Shown here: one piece after another, positions 46,494-58,159 of the stretch
Layout: every line of letters starts with the position of its first letter
Numbering within the stretch: the first letter of the stretch is position 1
Origin: Atherix ibis
Taxonomy: Eukaryota; Arthropoda; Insecta; Diptera; Athericidae
Direction: 5' to 3'
Assembly (NCBI GenBank): GCA_958298945.1
Contig: OY282605.1
Location: 2,689,811-2,753,810 of the forward strand
DNA length: 64,000 bases
Translations under genes and position numbers: made by a program
The notes under the pieces: model-generated
Told to the model about the DNA's origin: nothing
The model's database searches: none
Seen by the model: only the letters and a program-made list of their open reading frames with translations

Positions 46494-47760
46494 GGTAGTA
46501 TTATGTTATTTAATGTGACTTATAAAACCACGAGTCGCCTACGATCCTAGGGATTGAGTTGCGCTTAATCAACGCACCACCATTACTGGCAGTTTACAGT
46601 CAGTAACCAGTTACAAACTGATTGCTCCAACCGTTTGTGGCGATGTCTATCTAAACCTCTACTGTCATAAGCAGTCACAGCGCCCGAGAGACCGTACCCG
46701 CAATATGGGTATTAACCACAGCCACCACGTTGCTGCATAAGACGCCTCACCATTGTTAGGGCACAGTGTGTTTTAACACCACGGAGCACCCCGATTCCCG
46801 TGTTACTAATTTTTGTCTTAAGAGTACTTCGGTTTTTAAGCTCTGGTACGCGGGTTCGCCAAGACCCGAAAGTACAACCGGAATCGACCTTGGTCTTTCA
46901 CCTGGTCGCAGCTACCTTGCGTGCCATTTACACACTTATTCACGCACCATTCTGGCTCTCCTCGTAAAAAGTTCCACGGCAACTCTATTAAAACATTCTT
47001 ATCGTTCTCTCATGCCTAACACAGCACATGTATCTAGGTCACGCAAATCCTCGGTGCTTGGCACTCTCTTCCGCCGCTCCACAAGGGCATCTAGCCTCCG
47101 CAGCCAGTCTACGCCCGTACAGGAACCCATTCATACTGCCATGTCCCGTGTGTAAATACCCCCCAAAGAACAGGTCAAATTCAAATTCTAACGCAGACAC
47201 AAACCACACTTCCGAAATGAACTTGTGCGTCCATCTGCCATTCACAATCTCATCCCATCGACGTTGCCAAATTTCATACATTCTATTCAGTACCAGTACA
47301 AGCCGCTATCGTGGCCTAAGATCCTGAACCTCTTCATTCATAATCGGACAACCGGCAAGCGGGATGTCCCGCCGTAGATGGTAGTGAATGCTTACACGCA
47401 ACATCTCCAGGTTCCATGAAATTTCTCCCATGAGAACCTGCATCGGATCCCACCCTTGCATACTGGTAACGCATAATGTCACCCCATACACACGACGCAT
47501 ACATAGCACACGGAACAAACACACCCTTGTACAGGACGTTTGCCGCTCTGGATCGAAGTCTTCATTCCTTACGAAATACTCGCACCAGCATGCCAACCAA
47601 ACCGGCCACGCGCCCCCTTACATATTGCAAGTGAAGCCGAAAGTTCAGCCTTTCTCCAATCTTTATTCCAAGGTAAAGGTTGGAGATATCTCATACTACG
47701 CCATGAGATTTCTTTCAAGACTGGACCTTTTGAAATAAGTTTTGATGATTTTTTTGCACT
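46494..47760 (-). mobile_element. R1-like non-LTR retrotransposon, 3' half (RT thumb, C-terminus and 3' UTR)
   Basis: On the minus strand, from 47725 downward, the reverse transcriptase thumb region reads YLGIKIGEK, FRLHLQYVRGR, VFVPCAMYASCVWGD and IMRYQYARVG, in shifting frames. It then reads RRDIPLAGCPIMNEEVQDLR and IWQRRWDEIVNGRWTHKFIS, ending GHGSMNGFLYGRRLAAEARC, PCG, the zinc-knuckle of R1/LOA-type elements. The C-terminal block lies at 47039-47281 with only one or two frame changes. The 3' UTR (about 46494-47030) matches the fragment at 36.05-36.59 kb in opposite orientation. The 5' half is missing, as usual for truncated non-LTR copies. Whether it shares a family with the 1.1-3.8 kb element is unclear. 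Confidence 0.85.
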
Positions 47761-47849
47761 GTGATTTCGGTAATGACTTGACGGTAACTGTGTCTCCTTT
47801 CTCTTTTTCAGAGAAAAAAATGACAGCTTTGGGTCATAATTATCCACAC

Positions 47850-48125
47850 TCACTTGGGTTTTAAGAGCCGCAAGTGGGAAATAAACCTCATCGCTGAAGC
47901 GTATCTTTTACACATTCCATGATCGTCACGCTTCAATTCTTGAGTGAGTTGAACTTTATATGGATGGTGATGTAGGACGGAAGTGCCATAATGTGCCATA
48001 AAACAAGCCCAAATACTGATTGCACCGTGAAATCGATAAAATTGCATCTTCGGTCACACTTTCAGTAAAAGATCTTCTTAACACATCCCGTAATACATTC
48101 AGTTTCTTCAAATTGTTTTACTGTT
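47850..48125 (-). pseudogene. Tc1/mariner-superfamily transposase N-terminal/central remnant
   Basis: On the minus strand, allowing frame changes, the order is SVTEDAILSISRCNQYLGLF, YGTLWHF and HHPYKVQLTQELKRDDHGMC, KRYA. This matches the YGTLWRIL ... PYKVQLTQELKPxDHxxR(R)xYAxW signature of arthropod transposases whose catalytic end is seen at 10.87 kb. Several stops are present, and it abuts the R1-like fragment. Confidence 0.72.
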
Positions 48126-48129
48126 TTGG

Positions 48130-49080
48130 CAATTTCCGCCTAGTAGTATGATTATAGCAACCATAAACAGAATGATTATGACAACCATAATCTCCTCTTA
48201 AAGCAGAAAGTTTAGTTTTTATAATCGCAGTGTATAGTTTGGTAGTTAAGTAAGCGATCTACAGTAAAAAATGGCCAACCCTAACCTAAACAAAAGCTAC
48301 CTTGTATGACACATTTCTGAAATAGCAGGCAAATGAAAAGACTTTAATTTTTGAACCACGAAATGGATAACCCCGTTATTTGAGAGGCTATAGATTAAGT
48401 TGTCTTGTAGAGTAAAAACCTTAGGCTATAGGTTAAGTCAGTGGCTTAATTTCACCAATAATTTCATTTTGTTCTTACTTTATCTGGATTAAAGAAAAAA
48501 TTCATTAAATAAATTATAAATATTGTTTTTTTTTAAATTATTTAAAATGGAAGATCTTAAAAAATTTTAAGGGTTTTTTTTTTAGGATGTGTCGTCAAAA
48601 GTTCTTGCAATTATCGGTGATCATTTACAATTAATTTTCGGTGATTATTTACAATAAATTGCGAGAAATATTTGCAATAGAGTTTGATACGATTTAATGG
48701 AGGCTAAAAATATTTAAAAATTTTGTTCCTGTAAGTACGTATATCCTTTCCACTCTGAAAACATTTGCCAAAAAAACCGCTTTGAAAAAGTATTTGTTTT
48801 TAGGATGCACAGTCAATTCGTGTATTTCTGAAGGATTTTATCGACTGTTATCCTTGACTTAAGATTGCTTACACAAAGAATAACGATTTTTCCAAATGAA
48901 AATAATTTCGAATAAATTCTATGCGCTGTTGTTGCATCGTGTATTCTTCCATGGTAAAATGTTAAACATTATTAAATACGACCGCTTATGTTAATTAATA
49001 AAAAAGTTTTTTTTTATATATAAAAAACAAAATTATAATTCCCCTTCTTTATAACCAAAAAAAAAATAAAAAAAAAATAA
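48130..49080. other. AT-rich non-coding DNA
   Basis: No gene recognised. A duplicated phrase TTAGGCTATAGGTTAAG / GGCTATAGATTAAG occurs near 48387 and 48421. Confidence 0.45.
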
Positions 49081-49084
49081 AATG

Positions 49085-49790
49085 GCACCCGGGGGCGACT
49101 CTACGTCTAGTACGCAGTAGTTTTGAATTAATGAAATACTCGACGACCCCTCCCTCTAGTGGTTGCTGACAGAACTAGTCTGTGTTGTCCTGTCGCCTCA
49201 AAATTTGCATTTCAGTAAAAAAAAGTGACTAGAAATAACCATAAAACGAAATTTTGTTTTTAACTACTTTCCAAAGTGATTATTATAACATAATAGCGAT
49301 TACTAAATTGATTAGGAATTTTCTTATAACATTTTTTCTCTTAAAGAATTACTATGTTAATAAATAACAATAATTTCTTGTTGTGAGAAAATAATTCTTG
49401 GAATATTTTGATGGTCATTAAACGTAACGCTGCAAACTTCACGGAACTTCAGTGAGTAATGAGAGCGAATTATGACTACTACTGACATTAGCGATGAAAT
49501 TCCGACCATTGCTGCTGGTACGGGAGATGCGTTCTGATGCATTCAAATGCGAGGCGACGCGATGCGATACGGTGACCTAACAGGCCAGGTTGGGTGGCCG
49601 CCTGAAATTCGTTATCAATTTTTGCCACACGGTCGCGTGGAGTACCATTACGTCACTCTCCCGATATCGAATGCTATCGACCAATCACATTTCACTCCGT
49701 TCCGATTCGGCTTGTCCCGCGCTCTTAGCCATTGTCATCGTATCGTTATTTTTGATTGTTAATTTTTCAAGGTCGCAACGGTGTAATTTC
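49085..49790. promoter_or_regulatory. Less AT-rich island, candidate promoter/regulatory block
   Basis: There are two non-AT-rich patches, 49085-49210 (GGCACCCGGGGGCGACTC) and 49500-49760 (GAGGCGACGCGATGCGATAC, CCAATCACATTTCACTCCG). A 71-codon plus frame (49547-49762) is not recognisable. The CpG density and lack of homology suggest a promoter or conserved enhancer inside the large intron; this is inference. Confidence 0.3.
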
Positions 49791-49799
49791 GCATTGTTT

Positions 49800-50850
49800 C
49801 CTTTCTTCTTGTTCACTCTTCCCTATTTCAATTCAATTGAAAAACTTTTCTTTTCATTTCCTTTTCTTGTTTATTGATTTTCTTTTTCTTTCTTTTGTTT
49901 TGTCTTATTTTTTTCATATTTAAAATATGTACTCGTACAAGTGGCTGGTAGCCGATGACATCACCCTTTTTGAACTTCCTCTCATTGCGCACTCATCAGA
50001 TTATACTTGCCGGACATTATCGAATGTGTTTGAATTTTTTAGTTGTAAGAAAAGGGAAAAAGACGAGGATAACTAACGACAAAAGAAGATGAAAAAACCA
50101 AAAATTATTTTCCTCAATTTTGATTTTTGCCAAAAATCACGATTTTATCTTAAATTTGATTGGTTTTATTGCGTTTTTGTTTGTGTGGGGGGAGAGGGAG
50201 CAAATGAAATGCTTCTCAACAGTGGTTGAGTTTAGAGAAGTAGTTCAGTTTGAATAATATTTTGTTTTGTTTTGAAATTTTACATATCGACATATTTTTT
50301 GCTTGGGATAGACTTAAGGCTTAGAAAAAAATATTCAGATAATTTAACGGCAAAAGAAAAGATATTTTTACGGCTGCTAATTTACTGTGCTGCCCTCTTC
50401 AAGATTCTTAGCATGAAACGTGATGATTGTAACGCCATCTTTTGAGTTTTTTTTTAAAGAAAAAAAAATTACCCAAATGAATATATTATTATTGTAAGAT
50501 TTTTTTTAAATAATATTGTTTTTTTTCTTCATGAGCATTTTAATTAGTTTTTCAAATGTTATTTAACCATTTTTCTTGGAAGTGATTGTTCAACCATCTG
50601 CAAGTTAGTCATTAACTATTATGCAACTTAAAATAGTAAAAAAAATCAATTTTGATTTTATTTTACACTGTATTGGTACAATTTTTTTTTTGTATAAATA
50701 ATATTTAAATTTTTGTTTTATATGAATTATGATAAAATGTGGAAATGAATTTATTGTAATTTAAATAAATTTTAAGACTATTGAGATGATAATGTATGGG
50801 GGAGGGGGGGCCTTCTATAGTCTAAGAGGCTCGAGATATGAAAATATTGT
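49800..50850. other. AT-rich non-coding DNA
   Basis: Pyrimidine-rich (49800-49920) and then AT-rich sequence with no gene recognised. Confidence 0.5.
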
Positions 50851-50964
50851 ATATACGAGGTCTGTTCAAAAAGTATCGTGAATTTTGAATTTCCGCGGGT
50901 TACGTATATTCGATTTTCGTGGCGTTATGTTGGTACTCATATCTCTCACTTATGCCGACAAGTT

Positions 50965-51086
50965 CGAAGACGAGCCATAATACGTGCAAGCAAAGCAGCT
51001 GTCAAAAATTAACTTATGCAGACATTTTGAATGTTCAGTTAATTTTTGACAGCTGCTTTGCTTGCACGTGTTTTGTTTCGTCTTCG
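50965..51086. repeat. Quasi-palindrome in mariner, arms ~49 bp
   Basis: The left arm 50965-51013 (CGAAGACGAGCC ... GTCAAAAATTAAC) is the reverse complement of 51038-51086 except for a few bases near the outer quarter. The loop is 24 bases. The sister element at about 21555-21625 has only the right-arm sequence, so the left arm was added here. Confidence 0.9.
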
Positions 51087-51530
51087 ATTTTTGCTCAATT
51101 TCGTCCAGAAACAGCATCGCATTAACATTGCTACGAAGCTGTTGGACTCGGTCCGCGACGACCCAAATTTGCTCCAGAGGGTCATAACTGGTGATGAATA
51201 ATGGGTTTATGGTTATGACGTGGAAACCAAAGCTCAATCATCCCAATGGAAGCTTCCGCACGAGCCAAGACCGAAAAAAAGGCGCCAAGTTCGGTCGAAT
51301 GTGAAGGTTTTGCTTACAGTTAGTTTTCTTCGATTGCAGGGGCGTGGTGCATCATGAGTTCTTGCCACAGAGTAGAACAGTCAATAAGGAATATTGATTC
51401 TCCCCGGATCCAGAAAAGCCCGGATTTATGGAAGAAGAAAAATTGGCTTTTGGCATTTTTGGCCAAAAACAACACACTAATAATGCAGCAGCCACCATAT
51501 TCCCCGGATCTGGGGAATCTGGCCCCCTGT

Positions 51531-51582
51531 GTTCAGCTCCTCCTTCGATGCGATAAAGACGGCATCGAAGGAGGAGCTGAAC
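51531..51582. repeat. Perfect 21-bp inverted repeat in mariner transposase
   Basis: The left arm 51531-51551 begins GTTCAGCTCCTCCTTCGATG; the right arm 51562-51582 is its exact reverse complement, with a 10-base loop. The right arm encodes the normal transposase segment ASKEELN; the left arm is an inverted copy. Confidence 0.92.
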
Positions 51583-51760
51583 AAGACACAAAAAATTATT
51601 TTTTGAAGTTCTTCGAGGATTGGAAAAAACGTTGGCACAAGTGTATAATATCTGGTGGGGATTACTTTGAAGGGGACAAAATAGATATTCATGAATAAAT
51701 AAATAATTTTCGACCATTTATAAATCAAAATACCACATTTATCAACTAAATATTTCAATA

Positions 51761-51925
51761 AGAGGTCTGTTCAAAACGTATCGGGAATTTTGTGTTTTTT
51801 CAAAAATTATTTATTTTTCATGAATATCTATTTTGTCCCCTTCAAAGTAATCCCCACCAATCGAAAATCTAATATACGTAACTCGCGGAAATTCAAAATT
51901 TGCGATACTTTTTGAACAGACCTCG
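51761..51925 (-). mobile_element. 165-bp MITE derived from the adjacent mariner family
   Basis: It is bounded by TA (51759-51760 and 51926-51927). The left end AGAGGTCTGTTCAAAACGTA and, in reverse complement, the right end CGAGGTCTGTTCAAAAAGTA form the TIRs. Internally the left part is the reverse complement of a mariner 3' end (ending in the GGACAAAATAGATATTCATG region). The right part is the reverse complement of its 5' end (TTACGTATATTCGATTTT region in worn form). The whole transposase is thus deleted, leaving both ends. Confidence 0.88.
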
Positions 51926-51929
51926 TATT

Positions 51930-54900
51930 TAAAAAAATGGAAGAATTGTTTAGGTTTTTCTTTTTTGGTTAATTTTAGTAATATTAGTGCAGTATCTAAA
52001 TTAAGAGGTACTAACAGTTCCTTAACAAAAATAAAAATAATTCACTTAGATACCTTTAATTATTAATAAATTTATTATACAAGATTTTTAATTATTAATC
52101 AAAAAAAATACCATAAATTGCTTAAATATATATAAAAAAATCAACAACAAAAATATGTCATTGATTTTTCTTGCCAGAGATAATTTTGTTAAACCCACCA
52201 ATAAATGGACACAATAGACTCACCTGTATTTGAAATTGATTTTCAATTATAATCAATGAACTGGCAAATGTTTTCAATTTACATGAAGACATTCAAAGTT
52301 GCAATGATTAAGAATAATTTCACCGTAAATAACATTCGCTTCATTGATTCAATAAATATCCGTGCTCATATCTCACTTCAGGTGTAGTTACCAATTTTAA
52401 AGCTCATTGCACACGAGGAGATGGGTGTTTTCTTTTGTTTATTGTAAATTTACTAATTTTTACTTAACAATTACTAATTCTTTGTAGAATAAATATTCAC
52501 TTATTAAGTGGTAAAGTTGTTGGCATTTTGCAAAATTTTGTTCAATTGTCAGCATTTTTTTGTTACTCCCAACAGTATCGCTTATAATTTCCCGTTTCCG
52601 ATGAGAATTTTGTGCCAGTGGAACATGTTTTTTCTCTCTTCGATTTATTGTGATGTTTTGCATTGTTTCAATTTCATTATTTTCTCTTGTTTTATTTCAA
52701 CAATTTTTTTTTCTTCTGTTAATATTTTCTTATTCTTGCATTTTTTTTCTGTTTCGTTTTTATTATTTTATGTTCATCAACATTTACAGTCTTATTCTAA
52801 TTTAATGCATTCCATTTTGTTCTCGTTCAACAATTCCTCCATTCGATTCTATAGTCCCCAGTCTTACCGGAACTGTGTGTGTCTGTTGGACTGTGTTCTC
52901 AATGGAACGGAACATTTTATTACCAAAGTAGGTACCATGATTATTACGATTATTATCATTACAACTTTTAAGTTTTACCTGTGGGAAAACACTAAATTGG
53001 ACTGTTTATTTTTCTTTATTAGCTATTATCATCTTTGCTAACTGCTGGCTATTGTGTTCCGGTTTTAATTTTACCTTGAAAATAACACTCGAGTGTCATT
53101 AGGCTAACAATCTCCATTTGTCAATCTTAAAACGTTTACCTATTTTTTTATTATCTTAAAAATTAACTGCGACTTCAGTTTTGATCTGGTTTTTTTTTTT
53201 TTTATAAATTTTCAAAAGAAACACAAAAGATACTTCTTGATTGAATCAAGAAAATTCACAGAATATAAATTTATAAAAATAGAAGAAAACTGTACCAAAA
53301 ATTAAGTCGAAATTTTTTTTTATTAATATTTTTTTCTATTAAATATTAGTTTAAAAAAAAAGTTTTAATTTAGTTAATTCTACAATAATTTTGAGATTAC
53401 GCAAAACGAACTTCCGTTCTTTTAATTATATGTTCAGTAAAAATTGTTTACAAAATAGAGACGAGACTGTGAAAAGGATAAATTTTTGATTGAAAACCAA
53501 ATACGCACTATGCAGCGTACAACTGTCATTATTTGAAACAGAAAACACAATTTCTGTTCCATTACCATTGTTCGCATGTTTTTACCATAAATTCTTGCTG
53601 TTTTCATAAGGAATAAATTTTCTTTTTGTTGTTTCAATTTATTAAACAGATTTTTTTCAAAATTTAATTAAAATATAATTTTAAATCTACCACTTGTTAG
53701 GTACATTTCTCATAAAAATATGTAAGAATTTTTATTTAAAAAAATTCTAAATAAAAATGATGCATTTTATTAAATTTTTCAACTTTCTATTATTAGAAAT
53801 AGAAGAATATTTTGTATCCACATGATAGTTTCAATAAATTTCATAGTAAAAATGAAAACTCCAGAATTAGTCCAAAAAAAAAATCTATAATTAAAATCTA
53901 GAACAGACACGAACATTTTAGGCAAAGGTAAAAGAAGTAGACTTTGTGCATCTGAACGACTGTCATCGGATGTCGAAATTGCAGCCAACCAAGAAGAGTG
54001 CATCTGCATTGTTCGCTCACATCTTTCTGAAAGTTTCTTTCCCAACTTTTTGGAATTTCTTAATTTTTTTAAGTTAATACTTTTAATAAGACTTGAAGAT
54101 AAATTTGATATTTTTTTTCTTCGGGGTTGTTAAAAATACTACACAAAAAAGCTTGTATATTCTTTGATTTTTAGATGAATTTTCGTTCGTGTTTTTGTGG
54201 GCACATATTTTTTTTTTATTTAAACGAATTTCCTAAACAAATCCGTTTCTGTGGTCCGTGGTCCGCGGTGTCATAAATCGCAGCTATATTCTGCCCTATT
54301 GCATAAGTGATTTTGTGATGCATTTTTAATCTAGAAATGTAGATAATTTGGTGTTTTATTTTTTGTTGTTGAAATTTATTTCAAATTTAATTTAAGGAAG
54401 GGGATGTGTTAGGAAATTTCCTAATACCACTGCGGGAGAACTAATTTTTCTGAAGAGTATTTTGATGATAATTTTGGGAATAGATGTAGATCAAAATCGA
54501 ATAGGTCAAAGTTCGATGGCTTCCTTAATATAAAAAAGAAAAGACTAAATGCAATATTAGAAATTGTATTATTCATCAGAGGAGGATAGAAATGTTTAAG
54601 ATTGAATCCAACCAAACTCCGGAAGCTGAGCGCATCCATTCAGTAGTTTAGGTGGTAAAATAAGTGTGTTTTTTTTGCCATTGAATATCCACACTCAAAC
54701 TGGTTGTGCATATTTGCATGAATGCATCTGAAACACATTCATTTGGAATCGTCGTGATGTAACCCGTTCCTACCCCAAATAGGAAATGGGCTGATTCTCA
54801 AGTTTTATTTCTACTTTACCTTTCGAATCAGGTCTTGTGCTTTAGGGTAACTTTGCAAATTATTTGCACACAAGTAAAAGTGGAGCATTCTTTTTTTTAC

Positions 54901-56600
54901 GTACTATTCATTCTAATAAATGAAGGAAAATTCTAGAAAGACTAAAAAATAATTTTTACAAAAAAAACCAGAGAAAAAAAAATCTTTTCTAAAATTTTCT
55001 TTTAATTTTCTTCAAAACCCCCAAAAAAATGCACTTTTTCTTTTAAGAAAAATATGCCTTTTTTTTAGGAAAAAATCAAAATTATTATATTTCATCTGAA
55101 AAAAATTAATAAAATTTATACGATTTTTACAAATTTATTTTTTTTACCTTTGATTTTGGGCGAAATAAATTAATTAATTTTTTTTAGATGGAAATAACCA
55201 ATTTGAAATGGAGGTGTGGGGGGGTGAGGGTAAGTTTTTTAAATTGGTTATTTGCTTTAAAAAAAAATTCATTACTTTAAAAAAAACTTTAAAAATTTAA
55301 AATTTTTTAAATTAATGAATTTTTTTAGAAAGAAATAACCAATTTTTTAAGAGGGGGAGGGGGTGAGGGTGGGGACAGGAATTACTTTAATTGCTTAATT
55401 ATCTTAATTTATTTCGAATTGGAATAATTGATAGTCAATCAATTCCCTTTCCCCCCTTATTTAGCTCTTATTTTTAATTTCTTGGGAAATTTATAATAAA
55501 AAAAAGTCTTAAAATTCACTCAAAAACCCCTTTGGACATTTTTTAATTAAATTTTAATAAAATCTGTTTTCTTACATGCATCTAAATTTATGTAATGGTT
55601 TTTTTTTGTTGGCGTCTGTCTGGAAAATGTCAGATTTTTGTGAATTGCAAATAGACATCCTTGAAATGTCTCCACACACTCTATTATGTGTGGGAGAGAA
55701 TGTACAGTTCTATTATGTAAATTTTATTGATTTTCAGTTATGACTCAACCGACATTTAAATAAATATAAGCTTTTAAGTAATTATTTTTATATTAAATCA
55801 TTCGAAAATAATCGTCATAAAATTCATATTTCCAATTAACGAAAAAGTAAAGATTTTTCTTATTGTTTTTGGTAGCATTTTTATCCAAAAATGGTCTATA
55901 ATAACTATTAAAACTACAAACTAATGTCATATTATATGACAAATGTCTGAAAACTTATTATTTGAAATTAGTTGTTTTTCGAACAGAACATCTTAGATCT
56001 TGGTCAACATGATGACGTTTTTGACAGAGCAAATGATAATTACAGTCCAAAATGATGATTAAGATCAAAAGAGACTTTGATGAGAGACCAAAACAAAAAA
56101 AAAAAACAAAATCAAAAATTATGTTGTCTTTTATGCTATACCGTCAAAGAGATCTAAATGATTATGCCTGTAAGCAGTAGAAATCTTTAAAAACTCATTT
56201 TATTCGAATTGATGGACTATTAAAATTGAGATTTCCGCAATTTGCGGCCATAATAATTACAAACTACAACAGTGCATGCAATCGAGTGGAGGTTTTTTTT
56301 AGTGACGTCCGACTGTCATCTTAAAGAATTAATTAGAAAAAAGTTTTTTTTTTTATTGATGAGAAACAACAAAACTTAAGTTGTCACTGCAATAGTCCGT
56401 GCCTCGGTTAGTTGTCGCGTTTTCTGATGACCACAACTACAACAGCGACAGCCAGTAATAAGGGTTGTCACGATAGTAAATTTCTGCCACAACCACTTAT
56501 TGATTCTACACATGACAACAAATCTTCATAATTTGTTTGAAATTTCAATTCTTTTTCCTTTGGTATTATTTGTAGCCATGATCGACTTTTTTATAGAGAT
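51930..56600. other. AT-rich non-coding DNA
   Basis: No supported gene. The 177-codon frame at 52508-53041 is composed mostly of F, I, L, S and N, with no domain, and looks like chance. Two G-rich patches (GGTGTGGGGGGGTGAGGGT at about 55213, GAGGGGGAGGGGGTGAGGGT at about 55351) lie inside very AT-rich DNA. They share flanking AAATAACCAATTT, so they are a local duplication about 140 bases apart. Confidence 0.45.
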
Positions 56601-56604
56601 TGAT

Positions 56605-56850
56605 CTAAATTGAAACGACGATTTTGTAAATTTATTATGGAAAGTACTAAAAGTAATATTTTACGATTATGGAGCGAATTTCTAGGACATTTTTACATAG
56701 TTTTTTTAAGGGAAATTTTGAACAGTGATTGGGATTTTTTTATAGTTATTGATGGAAAGTCAAACGACAATTTTGTAAATTTATTAAGGAAAGTACTAAA
56801 AGTAATTTTTTACGATTATGTAAGAAATTTCTAGGACATTTTTACACAGT
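56605..56850. repeat. ~150-bp tandem duplication
   Basis: The phrase AACGACGATTTTGTAAATTT at about 56612 recurs as AACGACAATTTTGTAAATTT at about 56763. In both it is followed by GGAAAGTACTAAAAGTAAT, TTTACGATTATG and TTTCTAGGACATTTTTACA. Two copies, about 90% alike by eye. Confidence 0.85.
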
Positions 56851-57109
56851 TTTGAATATTGAATATTTGCATAGTGATTGTAAAACAATTGAAAAGTTGC
56901 CTTTTTTATAGTTATTTTTTATGATGGCTCTTATCACATTTTAGAATATTTTCTTTTCTGATATTTGATCGTATTCTCTGCTTTTCAAAATTACAATTGT
57001 AAAATATAACTTAAAAAATTCCATTAATTCTCAGCAAAAAAAATTACATTTTATCATATTTTCCGGTTTGTGTGCTTTAATATTTACTTAAAAACCTTAT
57101 AACAGTATG

Positions 57110-58155
57110 CATAGCTTATAAAATGGCGTATAAAATTCCCGAACAACGCCATATTTCATAGCTTAACCTTACAACAGGAAGCATAACATTCCCGATCGAC
57201 GCCATTTTTATATTTTATCCTCAAAACAGTCACCATAAAATTCCCAATCGACGCTATATTTTATAGCTGAACGTAACAAAAGCAACCAAAATTTAAGAGC
57301 GATGCCATATTTTATATTCTAACCTCAAAAAAGCCACCAGAAAATTCTGAATTGGCGCCAAATTTCATAGGCTAACCTCAAAATGGTCACCATAAAATAC
57401 CCGATCGACGCCATATTTTATATTCTAACCTCAAAACGGTCACCAGAAAATTCTAAATTGGCGCCAAATTTCATTTCTTAACTTAACAAAAGTAACTATA
57501 AAATTCCCGACCGACGCCATATTTTATATTCTAACCTCAAAAAAGCCACCATAAAATTCTCGGTCGACGCCATTTTTTTATATTCTAACCTCAAAGCAGC
57601 CACCAGGAAATTCTGGAATGGCGCCAAAATTACTTAGCTTAACCTTACAAAAGCAACCATAAAATTCCTTATCGACGCCATGTTTCCTATTTTAATCTTA
57701 AAGAACAGCATCCATAAAATTCCTGACCGACGCCATATTTTATATTCTAACCTCAAAAAAGCCACCAGAAAATTCTGGAATGGCGCCAAAATTACTTAGC
57801 TTAACCTTACAAAAGCAACCGTAAAATTTCCGATCGACGCCATTTTTTATATTCTAACCTCAAAACAGCCGTCAGAAAATTCTCGATCGACGCCATTTTT
57901 TATATTCTAACCTCAAAAAAGCCATCAAAAAATTCTCGATAGGCGCCAAATTTCTTAGCTTAACCTAACAAAAGCGACCATAAAGTTCCCGATCGACGCC
58001 ATATTTCATATTTTAATCGTCAAGAACTGCAACCATAAAATTTTAGATCAACGCCATTTTTAATATTCTAACCTCACGCTTGATTATTTCCATTTTTCTT
58101 TGTTTAACCTTACAACAGAAAGCATCCCGATCGACGCCATATTCCATAATTCATG
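57110..58155. repeat. ~54-bp tandem array, 19 units of two interleaved types
   Basis: Type A carries GATCGACGCCATATTTTATA, TTCTAACCTCAAAA; type B carries TTGGCGCCAAATTTCTTAGC, TTAACCTTACAAAAG. Unit cores (ACGCCAT or GGCGCCAAA) lie near 57145, 57197, 57249, 57301, 57353, 57404, 57460, 57513, 57565, 57618, 57673, 57729, 57782, 57835, 57888, 57941, 57995, 58049 and 58132. Units are joined by (C/G)CCACCATAAAATTCC or CCAGAAAATTCT. The order of types is partly regular (for example A, A, B). Confidence 0.88.
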
Positions 58156-58159
58156 TTAA

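Larger units (their letters stand above)
50856..51720 (+). mobile_element. mariner element (CGAGGTCTGTTC-TIR family), deleted and rearranged
   Basis: The 5' TIR CGAGGTCTGTTCAAAAAGTA follows a TA at 50854-50855. The transposase is read on plus in pieces: KQHRINIATKLLDSVRDDP-like sequence near 51110-51180, RVITGDE (first catalytic Asp segment, about 51178-51198, then a stop) and YDVETKAQSSQWKLPHEPRP (about 51213-51270). It continues LAKNNTLIMQQPPYSPDLGN (about 51462-51520) and FFEDWKKRWHKCIISGGDYF, EGDKIDIHE, stop at 51698. The expected block between the GCAGGGGCGTGG segment and the LAKNN segment is mostly deleted. Two large quasi-palindromes (50965-51086 and 51531-51582) interrupt it. Its own 3' TIR is lost after about 51712. 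Confidence 0.9.

Noticed and set aside
52508..53041. 177-codon open frame, the second-longest unspliced frame after Cep89 exon 2 apart from an exon-1 frame
   Set aside because: Its product is almost entirely F, I, L, S and N with no domain or codon-use signal. AT-rich pyrimidine-biased DNA gives such frames by chance.
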